NCBI RefSeq assembly: GCF_000417875.1
Contig: NW_006920877.1
Coordinates: forward strand, 696,782-760,781
DNA from: Pseudozyma flocculosa PF-1
Lineage: Eukaryota; Basidiomycota; Ustilaginomycetes; Ustilaginales; Ustilaginaceae
Length of the DNA: 64,000 bases
Direction: 5' to 3'
Below, piece after piece: positions 12,001 through 22,727 of this stretch; within the stretch, counting starts at the first letter, position 1, and the number at the start of each line of letters is the position of its first letter. The notes under the pieces are model-generated. The model did not search any database and had not been told where the DNA came from. It saw only the letters and a program-made list of their open reading frames with translations. The translations under genes and the position numbers were made by a program.

Positions 12001-12476
12001 TGGGCATCAACCTGGTCGCCGCCAACTGGGTCATCCTCTTTGACCAGGATTTCAACCCGCAGAACGACAAGCAGGCCGCCGACCGGTGCTACCGCATGGG
12101 CCAGAAGAAGCCCGTCACGGTCATCAAGCTGATCTGCAAGGGCACCATCGACGTGAGTGACAGACCGTTGCGGATGCCGTCCGAGGCGATGCGGTCGGTT
12201 AGCACTCGCGGACACGGCTGACGATCCCTTGCATCCCCGGGACATGCCCCCCTTCCGCCGCCCTTCTGCGCCATCTGCCCCCTGCGAACCTGCCCCCTGC
12301 GAACCCAACAGGAGGACATCCACGCTCTGGGAGAGCGCAAGATCCAGCTGGCCGAACGCGTTTCGGGCGAAGAGGACCTCGAGTCGGACGAGGCCGAGCA
12401 GCAAAAGGTCGCTCAGACCCTGCTGTCGCAGCTGCGCGAGCGACCGGCCGAAGTCGTCGAGATCGACGACGACTGA
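9032..12476 (+). CDS. FUN30: SNF2-family chromatin remodeler FUN30/SMARCAD1
   Basis: ATP-dependent nucleosome remodeler involved, in known family members, in heterochromatin maintenance and DNA end resection. Exons 9032-11563, 11715-12152 and 12312-12476, all phase 0, give 1044 aa. The N-terminal ~200 residues are Ser/Pro-rich. A CUE-like ubiquitin-binding helix bundle follows (LLRKAIRLHNVYSGYETADL, about 210-250), then a short Gln run near 290. The helicase ATPase has Walker A DEMGLGKT near residue 513 and the Walker B variant DEGH near 617, with LLLTGTPLQNN. The C-terminal helicase lobe has FSQFTMVLDIL, STKAGGLGINL and the arginine-finger region QAADRCYRMGQ. DEGH instead of DEAH is normal for this subfamily. 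The protein ends with an acidic tail EIDDD. Confidence 0.95.
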
Positions 12477-12694
12477 GTCGCGACAGGGGGGAAGGGGGCA
12501 GTAGCAGGGCGCATCGGACCGTATGGCTTCCTTATGTACCAGCCTGTCATAGACTTGCGCGGAATGCATCGTTGGAAGAGCACGCAAGCGCCCCTGCGTT
12601 GCGCCAGATAGCTGTACGCCTGCCTCGAGGAGGCGGACCTCGACCATCGTCGACGTCGCGGATGTCTGGCCGCGCAAAAAAGCACAAACGCGAC

Positions 12695-12699
12695 AAAAA
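12695..12699 (-). terminator. RNA polymerase III terminator of the tRNA
   Basis: A run of five T on the minus strand starts seven bases past the tRNA 3' end; a second run of six T lies at 12676-12681. This is the usual Pol III stop signal. Confidence 0.7.
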
Positions 12700-12705
12700 G
12701 GAAAT

Positions 12706-12810
12706 GCGAGCAGTGGGGTTCGAACCCACGATCTCTCCCTTGACACCTTTGTGGGCACCTTGAGCAGGGCAAGTGGGAAGGGAGTGCAGTGACCACTTTG
12801 CCATGCACGC
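12706..12810 (-). tRNA. tRNA-Gly(CCC), intron-containing
   Basis: The minus strand folds as a tRNA of 72 nt plus a 33-nt intron. The T-arm is GTGGG-TTCGAAC-CCCAC, the D-arm GCA/TGC with GG in the loop, and the anticodon stem CTCCC/GGGAG. The loop reads TTCCCA before the intron and A after it, so the intron sits at the canonical position 37/38 and the anticodon is CCC. The acceptor stem GCGTGCA/TGCTCGC pairs except for a U-U mismatch at the fourth pair. The variable loop is five bases. T-runs follow as terminators. Anticodon identity depends on this stem register. Confidence 0.8.
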
Positions 12811-14022
12811 TGTGATTGGTTGAGGGCCGCGAAGCAACGTATATAAATCGCCGTGTCACGGTACGACCGCTTAGGATGAAGCGGGGAAGGCTGAGTGCTG
12901 ACCTGGTGCGGTCCGATGGCTTCTCTGGCGCAGGCGTGCGCCGCGGGCGTAGCGGTAAGCTGCGGTCAGCCGAGGGTCTTGGGAGGCGAAACGCCTGATA
13001 AAGTCGGGATCGGATGAGAATCAGGCCAGAATGGCCGTTGCCGATGGAGGCCCTGGCTGTTTTGCTTCCGGCAGGCGGTTGTGGCGCTCGTCGACGGCCG
13101 GTCTTCATCTGGACGAGGGAGGCGGCCTGCTTCGTGTCAACTGCATCCGGCGCACTGAGACACGCGCCGTTGAGCAGCGAACCGACCTCGATGGAACAAG
13201 AAGGCGTCGACGTCGCTGGGGCGTGAGCCACCGTATAGGATTCTACGCAGTCTCGCACTGGCTCCTCTCTCGATGGCAGGTCGGTGCGATGTATGGGAAG
13301 GCGACGAGGGACGGCACCATTCGGATGAGCCTCTACTCCAGCATGACGTTGATCTTCGGTGGGCCGCTCCACTCAGACTCTTCTTTTTCTTCGGACCAGA
13401 CCGAAAAACGCCAGCTCGCCTGCCGACAAACGGGGGTCCAAGCGACGAGGTTGACGATCTCGCTGACAGCCAGGCCAAGCTGCCGGTGTCAGGCGAGAGA
13501 GGGGCGGAAAGAAAGAAAGGGTCTTCGGTCGTGGGGCCCACACCTACACTTTCCTCGAGCCCAGAGAGGAGACGGACATACACTACTTGCTCGCTAGACC
13601 CTAGCCTCTCCTGGCCCCGAGCCCTGGCCTAACTACCTTGCCCAGTCACCCGAGCGCGCACGCCAGCATCCCTCGGCCCCTGCCCGGACGCCGCTTCCCC
13701 CTCTTCCCTCGTCCACCTCTTCCTCATCCCGTCCGTCCGTTCGTCCGCCCGTCCACCGAATAGGCACCTCGTCCTGTACAGTACATACAGCACAGAACAC
13801 ACTGCTTCTGCTGCTAGCCAAGCAGCAGCGTCGCATCCCGGGCTCAAGCTTGCACCTTCTTTGCACCCTTCCCTCCTCCTCACTCTTGTCGGCGCTGCTT
13901 CCGGACATGACTGCCTCCACGCTCCTTTGACCACGACCGTCAGCACCTCTCCACCGCGCGAGCAACACCGCCACCACCCAACCTCGATCGGTTCGCCCCG
14001 CAACACAGCCCTGCTGCCCGCC
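12811..14022. other. Intergenic between tRNA and DHHC gene
   Basis: About 1.2 kb with no recognisable gene on either strand. A TATATAAAT box lies near 12840, upstream of the tRNA. The last ~400 bases are C/T-rich (CCGTCCGTC..., CCTCCTCACTC) and look like the promoter and leader of the DHHC gene. Confidence 0.45.
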
Positions 14023-16186
14023 ATGAGATCCGTAGCCAAGCTGGTCCATGTCAGCTTCCGCACCGTCGAGAGGGCGGCCGACTGGCTCACGGGCTCCGCC
14101 GGCCCCGTCTTCATCGCAATCTGCATCATCCTCGTCGTGGGCGGCATCTGGACCTTTTGTGAGCATCCCAGCTGCTGCTCGGCCCGTCTGCGCCCATCAG
14201 ACCTTCGGTAGCCCGCTCCAGGCTGACCGACCGACCGATTGAGCCTGCGCTCGCCTCGCCCAAACCTCTCTCCGTCACCCAGTCTCCTCAATGTTCCCGC
14301 AGCTCGCACAGGCGCCACCAGAGCTCGTCGCCCTCTTCCAAACCCATTCGCCCGCCCACGTCGCCCTCGGCCTGGCGCCGTCAATCTACAACAGCTTCAA
14401 GCAGACGCCCGCAGTCGCGGCCAAGTTCTTCGCCTGGCTCTCGGTATGCCTCTTCATCATCCTCAGCATCGGGTGGCACTACTACATGGCCTGCACAGAG
14501 CCGCCGGGCACCGTCCTAGAGGGGCTTGGAGACTCGAACCGAGAGCGCAGGACCGGGCCAGGCAGCAGCATCTGGTGGTCCAGGTACAGGAAACGCGCCT
14601 CCAAAGCGAGCGGCCCAGCGGTGCCCCGTCTCGCTTCGACGGCCACAGTGCATCCTGGGAAAGGTGCGGATGCCGAAACCGCATTCGAGCCTGCCTCGCC
14701 CATCCGTCCGGTGGCCTCGCTCGAGGACCTGCGGAAGGGCTCCAGCGACTCCCAGCGCGCGTCGCGATCGTCGAATGCCGCGGGGGCCAAGATGGCGCAC
14801 CTCATTTCGTCGTCGCGCTCCTCTTCGCATCGATCCTCGTCGAGCCAATCGTCTATCACCTTGAGCAGCCCACGGCTAGCCAAATCGCCGCTTCCCATTT
14901 CGATGCAAGAGGCCGAACTGCGCCTCCCGGGGCACGTCGACGCAGAGCTCGAATCGGACGTCGATGACGAGGACGATGACATGTTTCCGCTCGCGCGCAT
15001 GTGCCACAAGTGCCCCAAGGTGCCACTCTGGAAGGCACTCTCTGTGCTTCCGCCCGAGCTGCGACAAATCGAGAGACGGCTGCGCTCGAAAAAGCCCAAG
15101 AGCACGGCCAAGCCGCCTGGCGACTCATACGTGGCCGACAACGAGGACGACGAGGGCGAGGCCGAGATTCGAGCTTGGCTTGGCGACGAAGAGGCCGAGA
15201 AGCTGGTGCCTCCTCCGAAGCCGGAGCGCGCCCATCATTGCCGTGCCTGCAAGACCTGCACTTTGAAATTCGTAGGTCGCCCCGTCGGCATCGCGACGTG
15301 GCCCCTGAACCCGGGAAAGCAGGCTAGCTCAGCTGACCGTTGTTGCCTTGTCGCGCCACTCGACTTTGCAGGACCACCATTGCCCCTGGATCAACGGCTG
15401 CGTCGGCATCGGCAACGAGCGCTACTTCGTCCTCTTCATGACCTGGCTCTCCATTGGTTGCGCCGTGGTGACCGCAAGCGGGTGGCGAGTCGTCAGGGAA
15501 ACGTTCGAATTCCGCAGCGACTGGCCGTACCCATATACGCCGCGAGTCTTTGTGCTGCTCCTGTACGTCCTCGCCGTGGTCATGGGCTTCGCGCTCGCGG
15601 TCATGGCAGGATGGCAGCTCCTCATCGTGGCGCGCGGCGAGACGAGCGTCGAGAGCAACGACAACGGTGAGTCGCCCCGCCCCAGCTCGCTGCAGTCTCT
15701 CTTGGCGGCTCAACTGACGATGTTGCTCGCTCTCCGGTTTCGTCCAACGCTGTCACCGCCGTTTAGCGTACTACCGAGAGCTGGCCGCGAAGCGAGGCCA
15801 AGACTTCGACAACGTCTACGACGTCGGTGCATGGAAGAACCTGCAGCTCTTCTTCAACGTCGGGCCCGGATCGCCCTTGTGAGTCTTGATCGCGACGAGG
15901 CTCGAGCCACCCCTCCGCTTGCGCTGACAGTCCCTCTACTGAATGCCTAATCCTGCTCCACCGCAGTCGGTACCATACCATCCTCCTGCCTAAACGCATC
16001 CCGCCTTATTCGGACGGGTGGCACTGGGCCAAGAAACGCGGCCTGGGCGGCCGACATGCCGGCGTCAAGGCGGGCGAGGAGCTGACGGATGAGGAGGTCG
16101 AGTACGACGACCACGCAGATGTCTACCGACCCTCTCCCTCTTCTGTCTCGAATTCATCCCCGGTCGGAGATGGCCAGAGCGAGTAA
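14023..16186 (+). CDS. DHHC-type protein S-palmitoyltransferase
   Basis: Membrane enzyme that transfers palmitate to cysteines of target proteins. Exons 14023-14158, 14283-15271, 15372-15666, 15767-15878 and 15967-16186 join in phase to 583 aa. N-terminal membrane segments (GPVFIAICIILVVGG and FFAWLSVCLFIILSIGW) precede a long acidic/serine cytosolic insertion of about 200 residues. The Cys-rich domain begins MCHKCPKVP, continues HHCRACKTCTLKF and ends in the catalytic DHHCPWINGCVGIGNERYF; the DHHC motif starts exactly at exon 3. Two more membrane segments follow (FMTWLSIGCAVVTAS and RVFVLLLYVLAVVMGFALAV), then NVYDVG and an acidic C-tail. The large insertion within the Cys-rich domain, between CHKC and HHC, is unusual. 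The subfamily (PFA3/PFA4/ZDHHC16-like) is not resolved. Confidence 0.92.
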
Positions 16187-16720
16187 AGCCCGCCTCCCCT
16201 TCCGGCGGCGACGCAAAGACTCTCAGCGAGATCCCGGCTCTTTCAAGTCCGGCCAAAATATACCCTGCTGTTGCTCGCGGCCAGCCCTCTGCTGGCCTCT
16301 TTGCCCGCCGCTATATATACATCCGCGTCGTCGGACGCGGGGCAGGACCTGCCCCTTGCGTCACCCGGACAATTGCTGAATCGGCCTTGCCGCTCGTCAG
16401 CCTTCCATCTTCTCTCAACCTCATCACTCTGGTACTGTAGCACTCACCCGGCGTTTCGCACGTCTCCGGCAAAAGATACCCCCGCCCTCGACCTGTGTCA
16501 CTCCGTCGCCATGTCGTCCGTCAGCTCGAACCCAACCCTCTTGGCATCGCCACCTGCGCCTACATCCTCATGAAGTCATGGCATGGCGCAACGCTCGCCG
16601 ACGGGATGGTGAGGTTTTTCAACGGCGTGATATTGTCCGAGACGGGGAGTAAAAGAACACGGCCTCGTTCGATGAGTGAAGATGCTGAAGCGAAGGCGCG
16701 AGACTGACCGTAGCAGCTTG
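16187..16720. other. Intergenic, convergent 3' ends
   Basis: Lies between the stops of the DHHC gene (plus) and the LysM gene (minus). A TATATATAC stretch lies near 16312. No gene seen. Confidence 0.4.
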
Positions 16721-19165
16721 CTAGTCGTCCTTGTCGGCCTGGGAACGGTGGCGAGCGCGCGGCTGTTGCCCCGATCCGGACCGCCAGGGCGAGGCTGATG
16801 GTGCCAAGCCGCCGCTCGGTCCTCCAGCCCTCGTGTCGCCATCTGCGTGCCCGCCCGCCGCGACGAATTTGTTGAGCTCGTGCTCGCGCGAGGATGGTCG
16901 CTGGTTCTGACTCGTCGCACCGTCGTTCACCAGGCTGACCTTTGGTGGTGGAGCTACTGGAGTCGCAGGAGGTCGAGCCTGTCTGGCCGCCTCGTGGTGC
17001 GGTAGATCTAGCGCCGTCTTGGTCCGCACTTCGTCCAAGGCCGCTCCCAGCGCTCCCTCGACGCTGATTCTGCCTCGAATGGTGTCGTTCAACAGCCTGC
17101 CGAACCCCTTGCCGCCAGGCGGCAGCGGTGAAATCGCGCCGCTCCGCCCGATCGAGCCGGATGCAACAGGGACAGACGGGGGCAAGCTGTCGCCAAAGTT
17201 GATCGGCCGTGCCCACTTGGACGCAGCCCCGGTGTTGGCTGGCAGGCCGGCGGCGAGGTCGTGGAGCAGCCTGTGGTGCTTCTGGTGCTGCCGTTTCCTG
17301 TAGCCTGCGCCGCCATCATATGCCTTAGCCACGATTGCGTCTGGAGGTGGAGCGTCGTTCCAGCCGGCGTAGGACGACGGCCCATTGACGGCATGAACCG
17401 AAGCAGAGAGATGGTCTCCAGCTGCACTAGGCGCGTGGTGGCGGTCCGACTCGATGCCTGCGTCAAAGACGACGCCGCCAGAATCTGCACCTACTGAAGG
17501 GCGGCTCTCAGATCCTCGCGCAGACCGAGATCGCGACTCGCCAAACTTCCAGACGTTCGGCTTCCAATCTGCGTCGCTGTCGACATCGTGATTGTCGGAC
17601 GTGGCGGTCGAGCTCAGGTCGGAGACGTGAGAGAGCAGGGAAGGTCGTGCGTTCGCTGTCGGCGCCGCCGCAGACTTTCTGGGCCTGTCCTCCGGCGCCT
17701 CGTCCGACCGTTGCTTAAGCAAGTCGTCCAGGCCCGAGTCGCCCGGCTGATAGTCCGGGTGCCCCGGTCCAACGCCAAAGGTCGGCTTTCGTTCGCCGTC
17801 GTCCGTCATCGCCCGTCTCTTCTCGGATGGCGTAAAGAATTTGAGCTTTTCGGCTGGCACCTTGGAGACGTGAATGGGCCCTTTGGGCGCGACGAAGCCG
17901 GAGCTGGCCGCCGACGCTGATGCCGAGGTGCTGGCCCCCACGCTGCCGGTCCTTGAATGAGTGCGTTCGAGCCCGGCGCCAGAGTGTGAGTTCGTGTCGG
18001 ATGCTGGGACTGCCCCCAATCTGCGGTCTGGTCGCGAAGACGGGGCTAGGCTGCTTGGATAGCCCCCGCCGAGACGCGAGATCGAACCAGTCCGCGACAG
18101 CGTCGAGCTCCTCCCCAGCGCGACGGAGCCAGGGATGCCTTCGTCGGCGTAGCTCTTGTTAGTGTCGGGCATGAAGTCGGATGCAGGATCTTCTGCCGGC
18201 GGACCCAGGCTGTTTGCGGCGGCAGAGAGGCTGCCGTTTGCTGCAACCTCGGTATAATCTTCTTCGTCCTCTTTGGGAACAAAGGCCAGCTTCAGGGCCG
18301 CCGTGGTGCCGCCTTGCTGCTCTGATGGCACGATTGCTCCGCCGTCGCTGGCGAACACCTTGATCTCTGCATTCGGCGGGCGATGCTTGCAGCTGTCGAT
18401 GGGGATGTACATGACGCTTCTCATCTGCACAGCGTCTCCGGGCCAGAGCTTGTTAGACCGTCGCAACGTCTGGATGTCGGCGCCATAATGCAGTGCCAGA
18501 GAGGAGAGGGTGTCGGTGGGTGCGACTGGATGGATCAGCACCCTCACCTGCGCCTCTTGGGCGGGCGCCGACTGGCTCGAAGCTGTCCGAAGCGAAGGAT
18601 GGCTGGCGCTTGCGAGTCGACCGTCTCTGGGATGGCTGTTGTCCCTGAGGCCGAACCATCCTTCGAGCTTGTCGAGGGCACTTGGGGGGTGACCTTTCCT
18701 GCCCTGATCCTCTGCGTGTGCGGATCGAGATTCGTTGCGATACCTCGGCGCCTGCGCTGGACCGGTGACGGGGTCTTCTGGCCATTCGTAGCGGTCTCCT
18801 GCGGTTGCGGACCCAAACAAGCCCGCCAGACCGGCACTGATGGCTCTCCATTCCGAGGCTATACCGCCAGGAGTCGAGCGCGAGGATGTCGAGACTGGCA
18901 GGGACTCGCCAGGAGGCGAGTCGGAGGCAGATCTGCGACTACGAAGGCCCGTCGACGTGCCCGGTTGAACGGTGTTGGGAGAAGGAGAGCGAAGGGGGTG
19001 CTTGTCGACTTGACGGGAACCGGAAGCCTGCACTGACAGGTGCGAGGAGGACGCCGCTCGGCTCCCGAGGCGAGAACGCATGCCATTGCCACCTTCGGAC
19101 CAAGGGTCAATCGCATCAGGAGTGTCAGAGTTCGACGTCGAGGCGAGCCAGGGAGACGAGCTCAT
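16721..19165 (-). CDS. LysM-domain protein, probably intracellular
   Basis: Single exon of 814 aa from ATG 19165; the frame is open to 19288 but that codon is TTG. Most of the protein is Ser/Pro/Ala-rich and probably disordered. One LysM-type motif is visible at about residues 211-258: HPVAPTDTLSSLALHYGADI, then LRRSNKLWPGDAV and MYIPID. LysM modules bind N-acetylglucosamine polymers in secreted proteins, but here no signal peptide or membrane anchor is visible. It therefore resembles the cytosolic LysM proteins of eukaryotes, whose function is not settled. A conserved-looking segment KVPAEKLKFFTPSEKRRAMT follows around residue 460. Function not assigned. Confidence 0.8.
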   Translation of the reverse strand: MSSSPWLASTSNSDTPDAIDPWSEGGNGMRSRLGSRAASSSHLSVQASGSRQVDKHPLRSPSPNTVQPGTSTGLRSRRSASDSPPGESLPVSTSSRSTPGGIASEWRAISAGLAGLFGSATAGDRYEWPEDPVTGPAQAPRYRNESRSAHAEDQGRKGHPPSALDKLEGWFGLRDNSHPRDGRLASASHPSLRTASSQSAPAQEAQVRVLIHPVAPTDTLSSLALHYGADIQTLRRSNKLWPGDAVQMRSVMYIPIDSCKHRPPNAEIKVFASDGGAIVPSEQQGGTTAALKLAFVPKEDEEDYTEVAANGSLSAAANSLGPPAEDPASDFMPDTNKSYADEGIPGSVALGRSSTLSRTGSISRLGGGYPSSLAPSSRPDRRLGAVPASDTNSHSGAGLERTHSRTGSVGASTSASASAASSGFVAPKGPIHVSKVPAEKLKFFTPSEKRRAMTDDGERKPTFGVGPGHPDYQPGDSGLDDLLKQRSDEAPEDRPRKSAAAPTANARPSLLSHVSDLSSTATSDNHDVDSDADWKPNVWKFGESRSRSARGSESRPSVGADSGGVVFDAGIESDRHHAPSAAGDHLSASVHAVNGPSSYAGWNDAPPPDAIVAKAYDGGAGYRKRQHQKHHRLLHDLAAGLPANTGAASKWARPINFGDSLPPSVPVASGSIGRSGAISPLPPGGKGFGRLLNDTIRGRISVEGALGAALDEVRTKTALDLPHHEAARQARPPATPVAPPPKVSLVNDGATSQNQRPSSREHELNKFVAAGGHADGDTRAGGPSGGLAPSASPWRSGSGQQPRARHRSQADKDD

Positions 19166-20069
19166 TGTGGACGGAGGGGTATCATGTGCGGTGCTGGGGA
19201 ACCTGTCAGTCTCGTCTCGCCGTGCCTGTTGTCTTCTTGACCATGTGGCGGCAAGCAGGACCGCAGGACGACGGCGAGATGGAGGCAAACAGGTGACTGC
19301 GGCGGCGTAATTCGGCTTCGTAGGACGTTGTTGGCGCTAGAGCTGGATCATAATGGCGGTCGAAGAATCGTTCGGTAGGCTGAGGGGGTGGTTAGGGCAG
19401 TCGGTGGGATGATGGTGGTGTCGGGAAAGGGCAAAGGACTGGCCGGCAGCAGGCGGCCCGCGGCCAACGACGACCCGAGTTGCCAGCAGGCCCCACACGC
19501 CAAAGCCGCCTGGTGGCCCTCACCGAAAATCTGGTGCGTGTCCCGTGCGTAGCCTGCCTGCAGGCACGACCTCGTCCCCTCGTCCCTCTGCTCTCGACCT
19601 CTGACAGATACCTCACACGAGACTTCGGGCCGTATCCTCGTGTCTGGCGCCAATCGACGACAGCCGTGCCTCTTCCGTGGCGCTCGGGCTTGGACCTCCT
19701 CAGACGCCCCAGTTTGGCTCCTTCTGAGGGGTCGAAGGCGCTGTTCCCAGACAAGTCAGCCGGCCCATTGCCATCGTCCTTTGACCACAGTCTCTGGTCT
19801 CGAGCCGACCGCCTTTTCTTGTTGCATCAACGGTCAGCATCGGATCTATAGCTACGTCAAGGGTCGCTCCCGTCGGACACAAAGCCGGATGAAGCCTCCG
19901 TCACGGCGAGCGATGGGGTAATCGCGATGGTCGTCATCAAGGAGAGGGGAAAGAGGCCGTGTGTGCTGGGGTGCCGGGTTCAAGGTCGGGAACGCCAGGA
20001 TCGGTCACGGCAGAAGCAGATGCAGGCACACCGATCGCAATCGCCGGGAGCTTTGGACTGTGTCCAATT
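19166..20069. other. Intergenic, no gene seen
   Basis: Lies between the LysM gene start and the MIR1 stop, both on the minus strand. Only short overlapping frames occur. It presumably holds the LysM promoter and the MIR1 3' UTR. Confidence 0.4.
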
Positions 20070-21487
20070 TTAGGCAGTCTTGGAGATCTCGACGGTGTTG
20101 GTGGCGCCGAGCACTTCCTTCATCTTGCCGTAGATGGCGAACTGACCGGCGGTGATGGTACCGACCATGATCAGACGGGTGGTGAGACCACCGAACAGTC
20201 CCTTGACTCCGAGCTCGCCGGCCATCTTGGTCAGACGGCCGGTGATGGTCTCGCCGGGGGCGGCCTTCTGCTTGTTGATCTTCGAGAGAAGCGTGTCGGC
20301 GGGCTGCGAGATGGTGGCGGCGGCGAAACCGGCAATGAGACCCGAGCCGAGGTTGAGGAAGGTAGCCTCACCGCCCGAGAGCTCCGACTTGGGCTTGCCG
20401 TAGGCAGCGACGGCGTTCTCGAGGACGACCTCCATGGTAGCGAACTTGGCCATGTTGTAAGGGATCTGCTTGAAGAGGATGGGTCCGAATCCGGCGTAGA
20501 AGCCGCCGAGGCCCTCCTCCTTGGCGATGCGGGCGAAGCCGGGCAGAAGACCGTTGGCAAAGGTGGGCTGCGAGACGAGACGGATACGGGTGGCCTCGAG
20601 CGGGCAGAGGGCAATGTCGGCGAAGAACTCGGCAGCGGCAGAGGCACCAAGGTAAATGGCCATGCGGTTCTTGACGGCGGTCTCGTTGTCAATCTGTCCG
20701 ACAATGAGCTTCTTGAACAGCTCGTAACCGCCGAACTTGAAACCGCCCTGGAGGAAGTAGCCGAGAGCGGTGGGTCCAAGACCGGTGAGAAGAGCGCCAG
20801 CACCCTCCTTGGCAACGACCTGGCGGAAACCACCGATCATGCCCTTGTTGTAGACGGTGGGCTCAAGCTGGATACGCGTCTTGACGACATCGATGGGAGT
20901 GACGGCACCGTGGGTGATGGAGCTGTGGGATGCGCGAGCGGCGTCGCATGGGGGAAGGACGTGGGAGACGTTATTGACGGGTCAAGGGTCAGTCTCATGG
21001 TCGGGTCCAGATTCGGCTCAGATTCGCAGCGACCCTCAAACCACCGCCGCCCTCGATGCGTCCCGACCCGCACCTGCCACGACGCCGCGGGCTCAAGCGC
21101 CACGGTCGATGCAGGGGCAGCGCAATCGCCCTAACCCAGGGGCGCTGGGCCTCGTGTAGCCTTCTGCACCAGCGTCTCTCGCCATCATGACCAGACGAAA
21201 GAGTTGTCCTCTGCCGCTGAATGCCGCGAGCGTGGCACACCGTCGCCAGCAAAAGCATCGCCAGCGAAACGGCTCGTCCTCCTCCATCTTGGTGGGGGAA
21301 CGAATATTCGACGAGCGTGGGAGAGTCACAGCAACATCTCTGTGGGGGCCGAGACTCACCAGCAAAGGGCACCGGCAAGGAAGAAGCGGGAGTAGAGGTC
21401 GACGCCCTGGGGGCCGGGCTTGACAGCCTCGGCCACCGAGTGGATAGGGTACGAGCCCTTGGTGAAGCGGTCGGAGAAGGAAGCCAT
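20070..21487 (-). CDS. MIR1: Mitochondrial phosphate carrier
   Basis: Inner-membrane solute carrier that imports phosphate with a proton, feeding ATP synthase. Exons 21360-21487 and 20070-20922 join in phase 2 to 326 aa, the usual length. The three carrier repeats are visible through their signature helices: [22 protein letters not shown] and [12 protein letters not shown]. Phosphate-carrier features include [11 protein letters not shown]...[12 protein letters not shown] at the N-terminus, [18 protein letters not shown] in repeat 1 and [20 protein letters not shown] in repeat 2. The third repeat has [20 protein letters not shown]. Codons are strongly C-ended, typical of a highly expressed gene. 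MIR1/PiC is a better match than generic carriers; PIC2 is the alternative. Confidence 0.93.
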
Positions 21488-22727
21488 TTTGACTGAATGG
21501 AAGGTGGTCTGAGGATAGGGGAGGGTCGACGAGAAGGGTGCGATGACCGGTGGTGATGGTGATGGTGGTGGTGAGGAGGAGGGGATAGAAGGGAACAAAC
21601 GGTGTTGATCGGCGACGGGGGGGGGGGGCAGAGGAGCAGGGCCCACGGCCAGGCAGACAGACAGCGGACAGGCAGGCAGGCGGGCAGAACGGGCGGCGGG
21701 TTGGGTCGGATCCAAGAACGGGGAGGGGAGGGAGAAACCGCTCACTGCCTTCTTCCAGCGCGCAGCGCGGGTGGCAGAAGGGCGTGGGCGCAAACCCTTT
21801 AGCTTGCTGCTCGAGCACGTTTGCGGGCCGGCATCGACGACGTCGTTTGATCTTCTTCTTGGCCGGCACCTCACCCGGGCCGCTCAATGGGCGGCTTCCC
21901 CTACCCTGCCCCCCTTTTGCTTTTGATTTTTCCCCCTCTTTCGAAATTCTCGCCTGGCGCAATTCAACTCGTCGAGATTTCAAATCGCCGGAAGTGCCCG
22001 TGGGACGCCCTCCTGGCTCGATCGCCAAAAGTTTCGGCGACGCAGCCGTCTGCCCAGAGGCCAGTAGTCCAGCCCAGTCTGGCCAACGCGCGGAAACCCG
22101 CTCTCCTTGCTTATCTCTTTGGCCCACACCGGAGGCTGGCGGTCAAAGAGCGGGCTAGGACCGAGCGTCATGGACGCTTCGGGCTTTTCGGAGGCAACCT
22201 CTCGCCTCCGATACCGTCGAGGTAGACGGCCCACCGACATCGTTACCCCACGCCCGCAATTCTAGGTAGCACAAGCACGTCCCCATCCCTGCACACATAC
22301 AAGAGCAGGAATCAACGACAGAGTGGTGGTGCGGCGCCGCTGTGCAGAGGAAGTAAGGACCCGAAGGGAGCGCCAGTTCTCTCGATGATGGAAGCTCGAG
22401 AGCGTCTCGAGTGTCGGATCGACGATGCCGAGCCCAGAGGAGGAACCGAAGCTGGAAGATCCGCCGCTAGAATACAGACGGACGACCGGTTGCCACGGTC
22501 CCTGAATGGCCGGCATTCCTCGCCTCAACAACCGGCGAGCGATGGATGCGACATGAGAGATGCGGAGGAGATGCTGTCGGCAAGAGGGCGGTTTCCTGTG
22601 AGCGATGGCGCAGAGGCGGGAATCGAGAGGCTTCCAGCCAGGAAAGCCGGCACGACTCCTTGCACGCGCGCACTCGCGGAGCTGTTCAGCGCGGCGAACG
22701 CGGACCCTCCGGGAGGTGGCGACACGC
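21488..22727. other. Intergenic, MIR1 upstream and eIF2-beta 3' region
   Basis: About 1.2 kb. The MIR1-proximal part has GGTGGTGAT-type repeats (21548-21580) and a run of about ten G near 21620. The rest shows only shadow frames. No gene seen. Confidence 0.45.

Noticed and set aside
13273..13632. A 119-codon plus-strand frame upstream of the DHHC gene
   Set aside because: No domain, overlaps other equally long frames, and sits in a probable promoter region.
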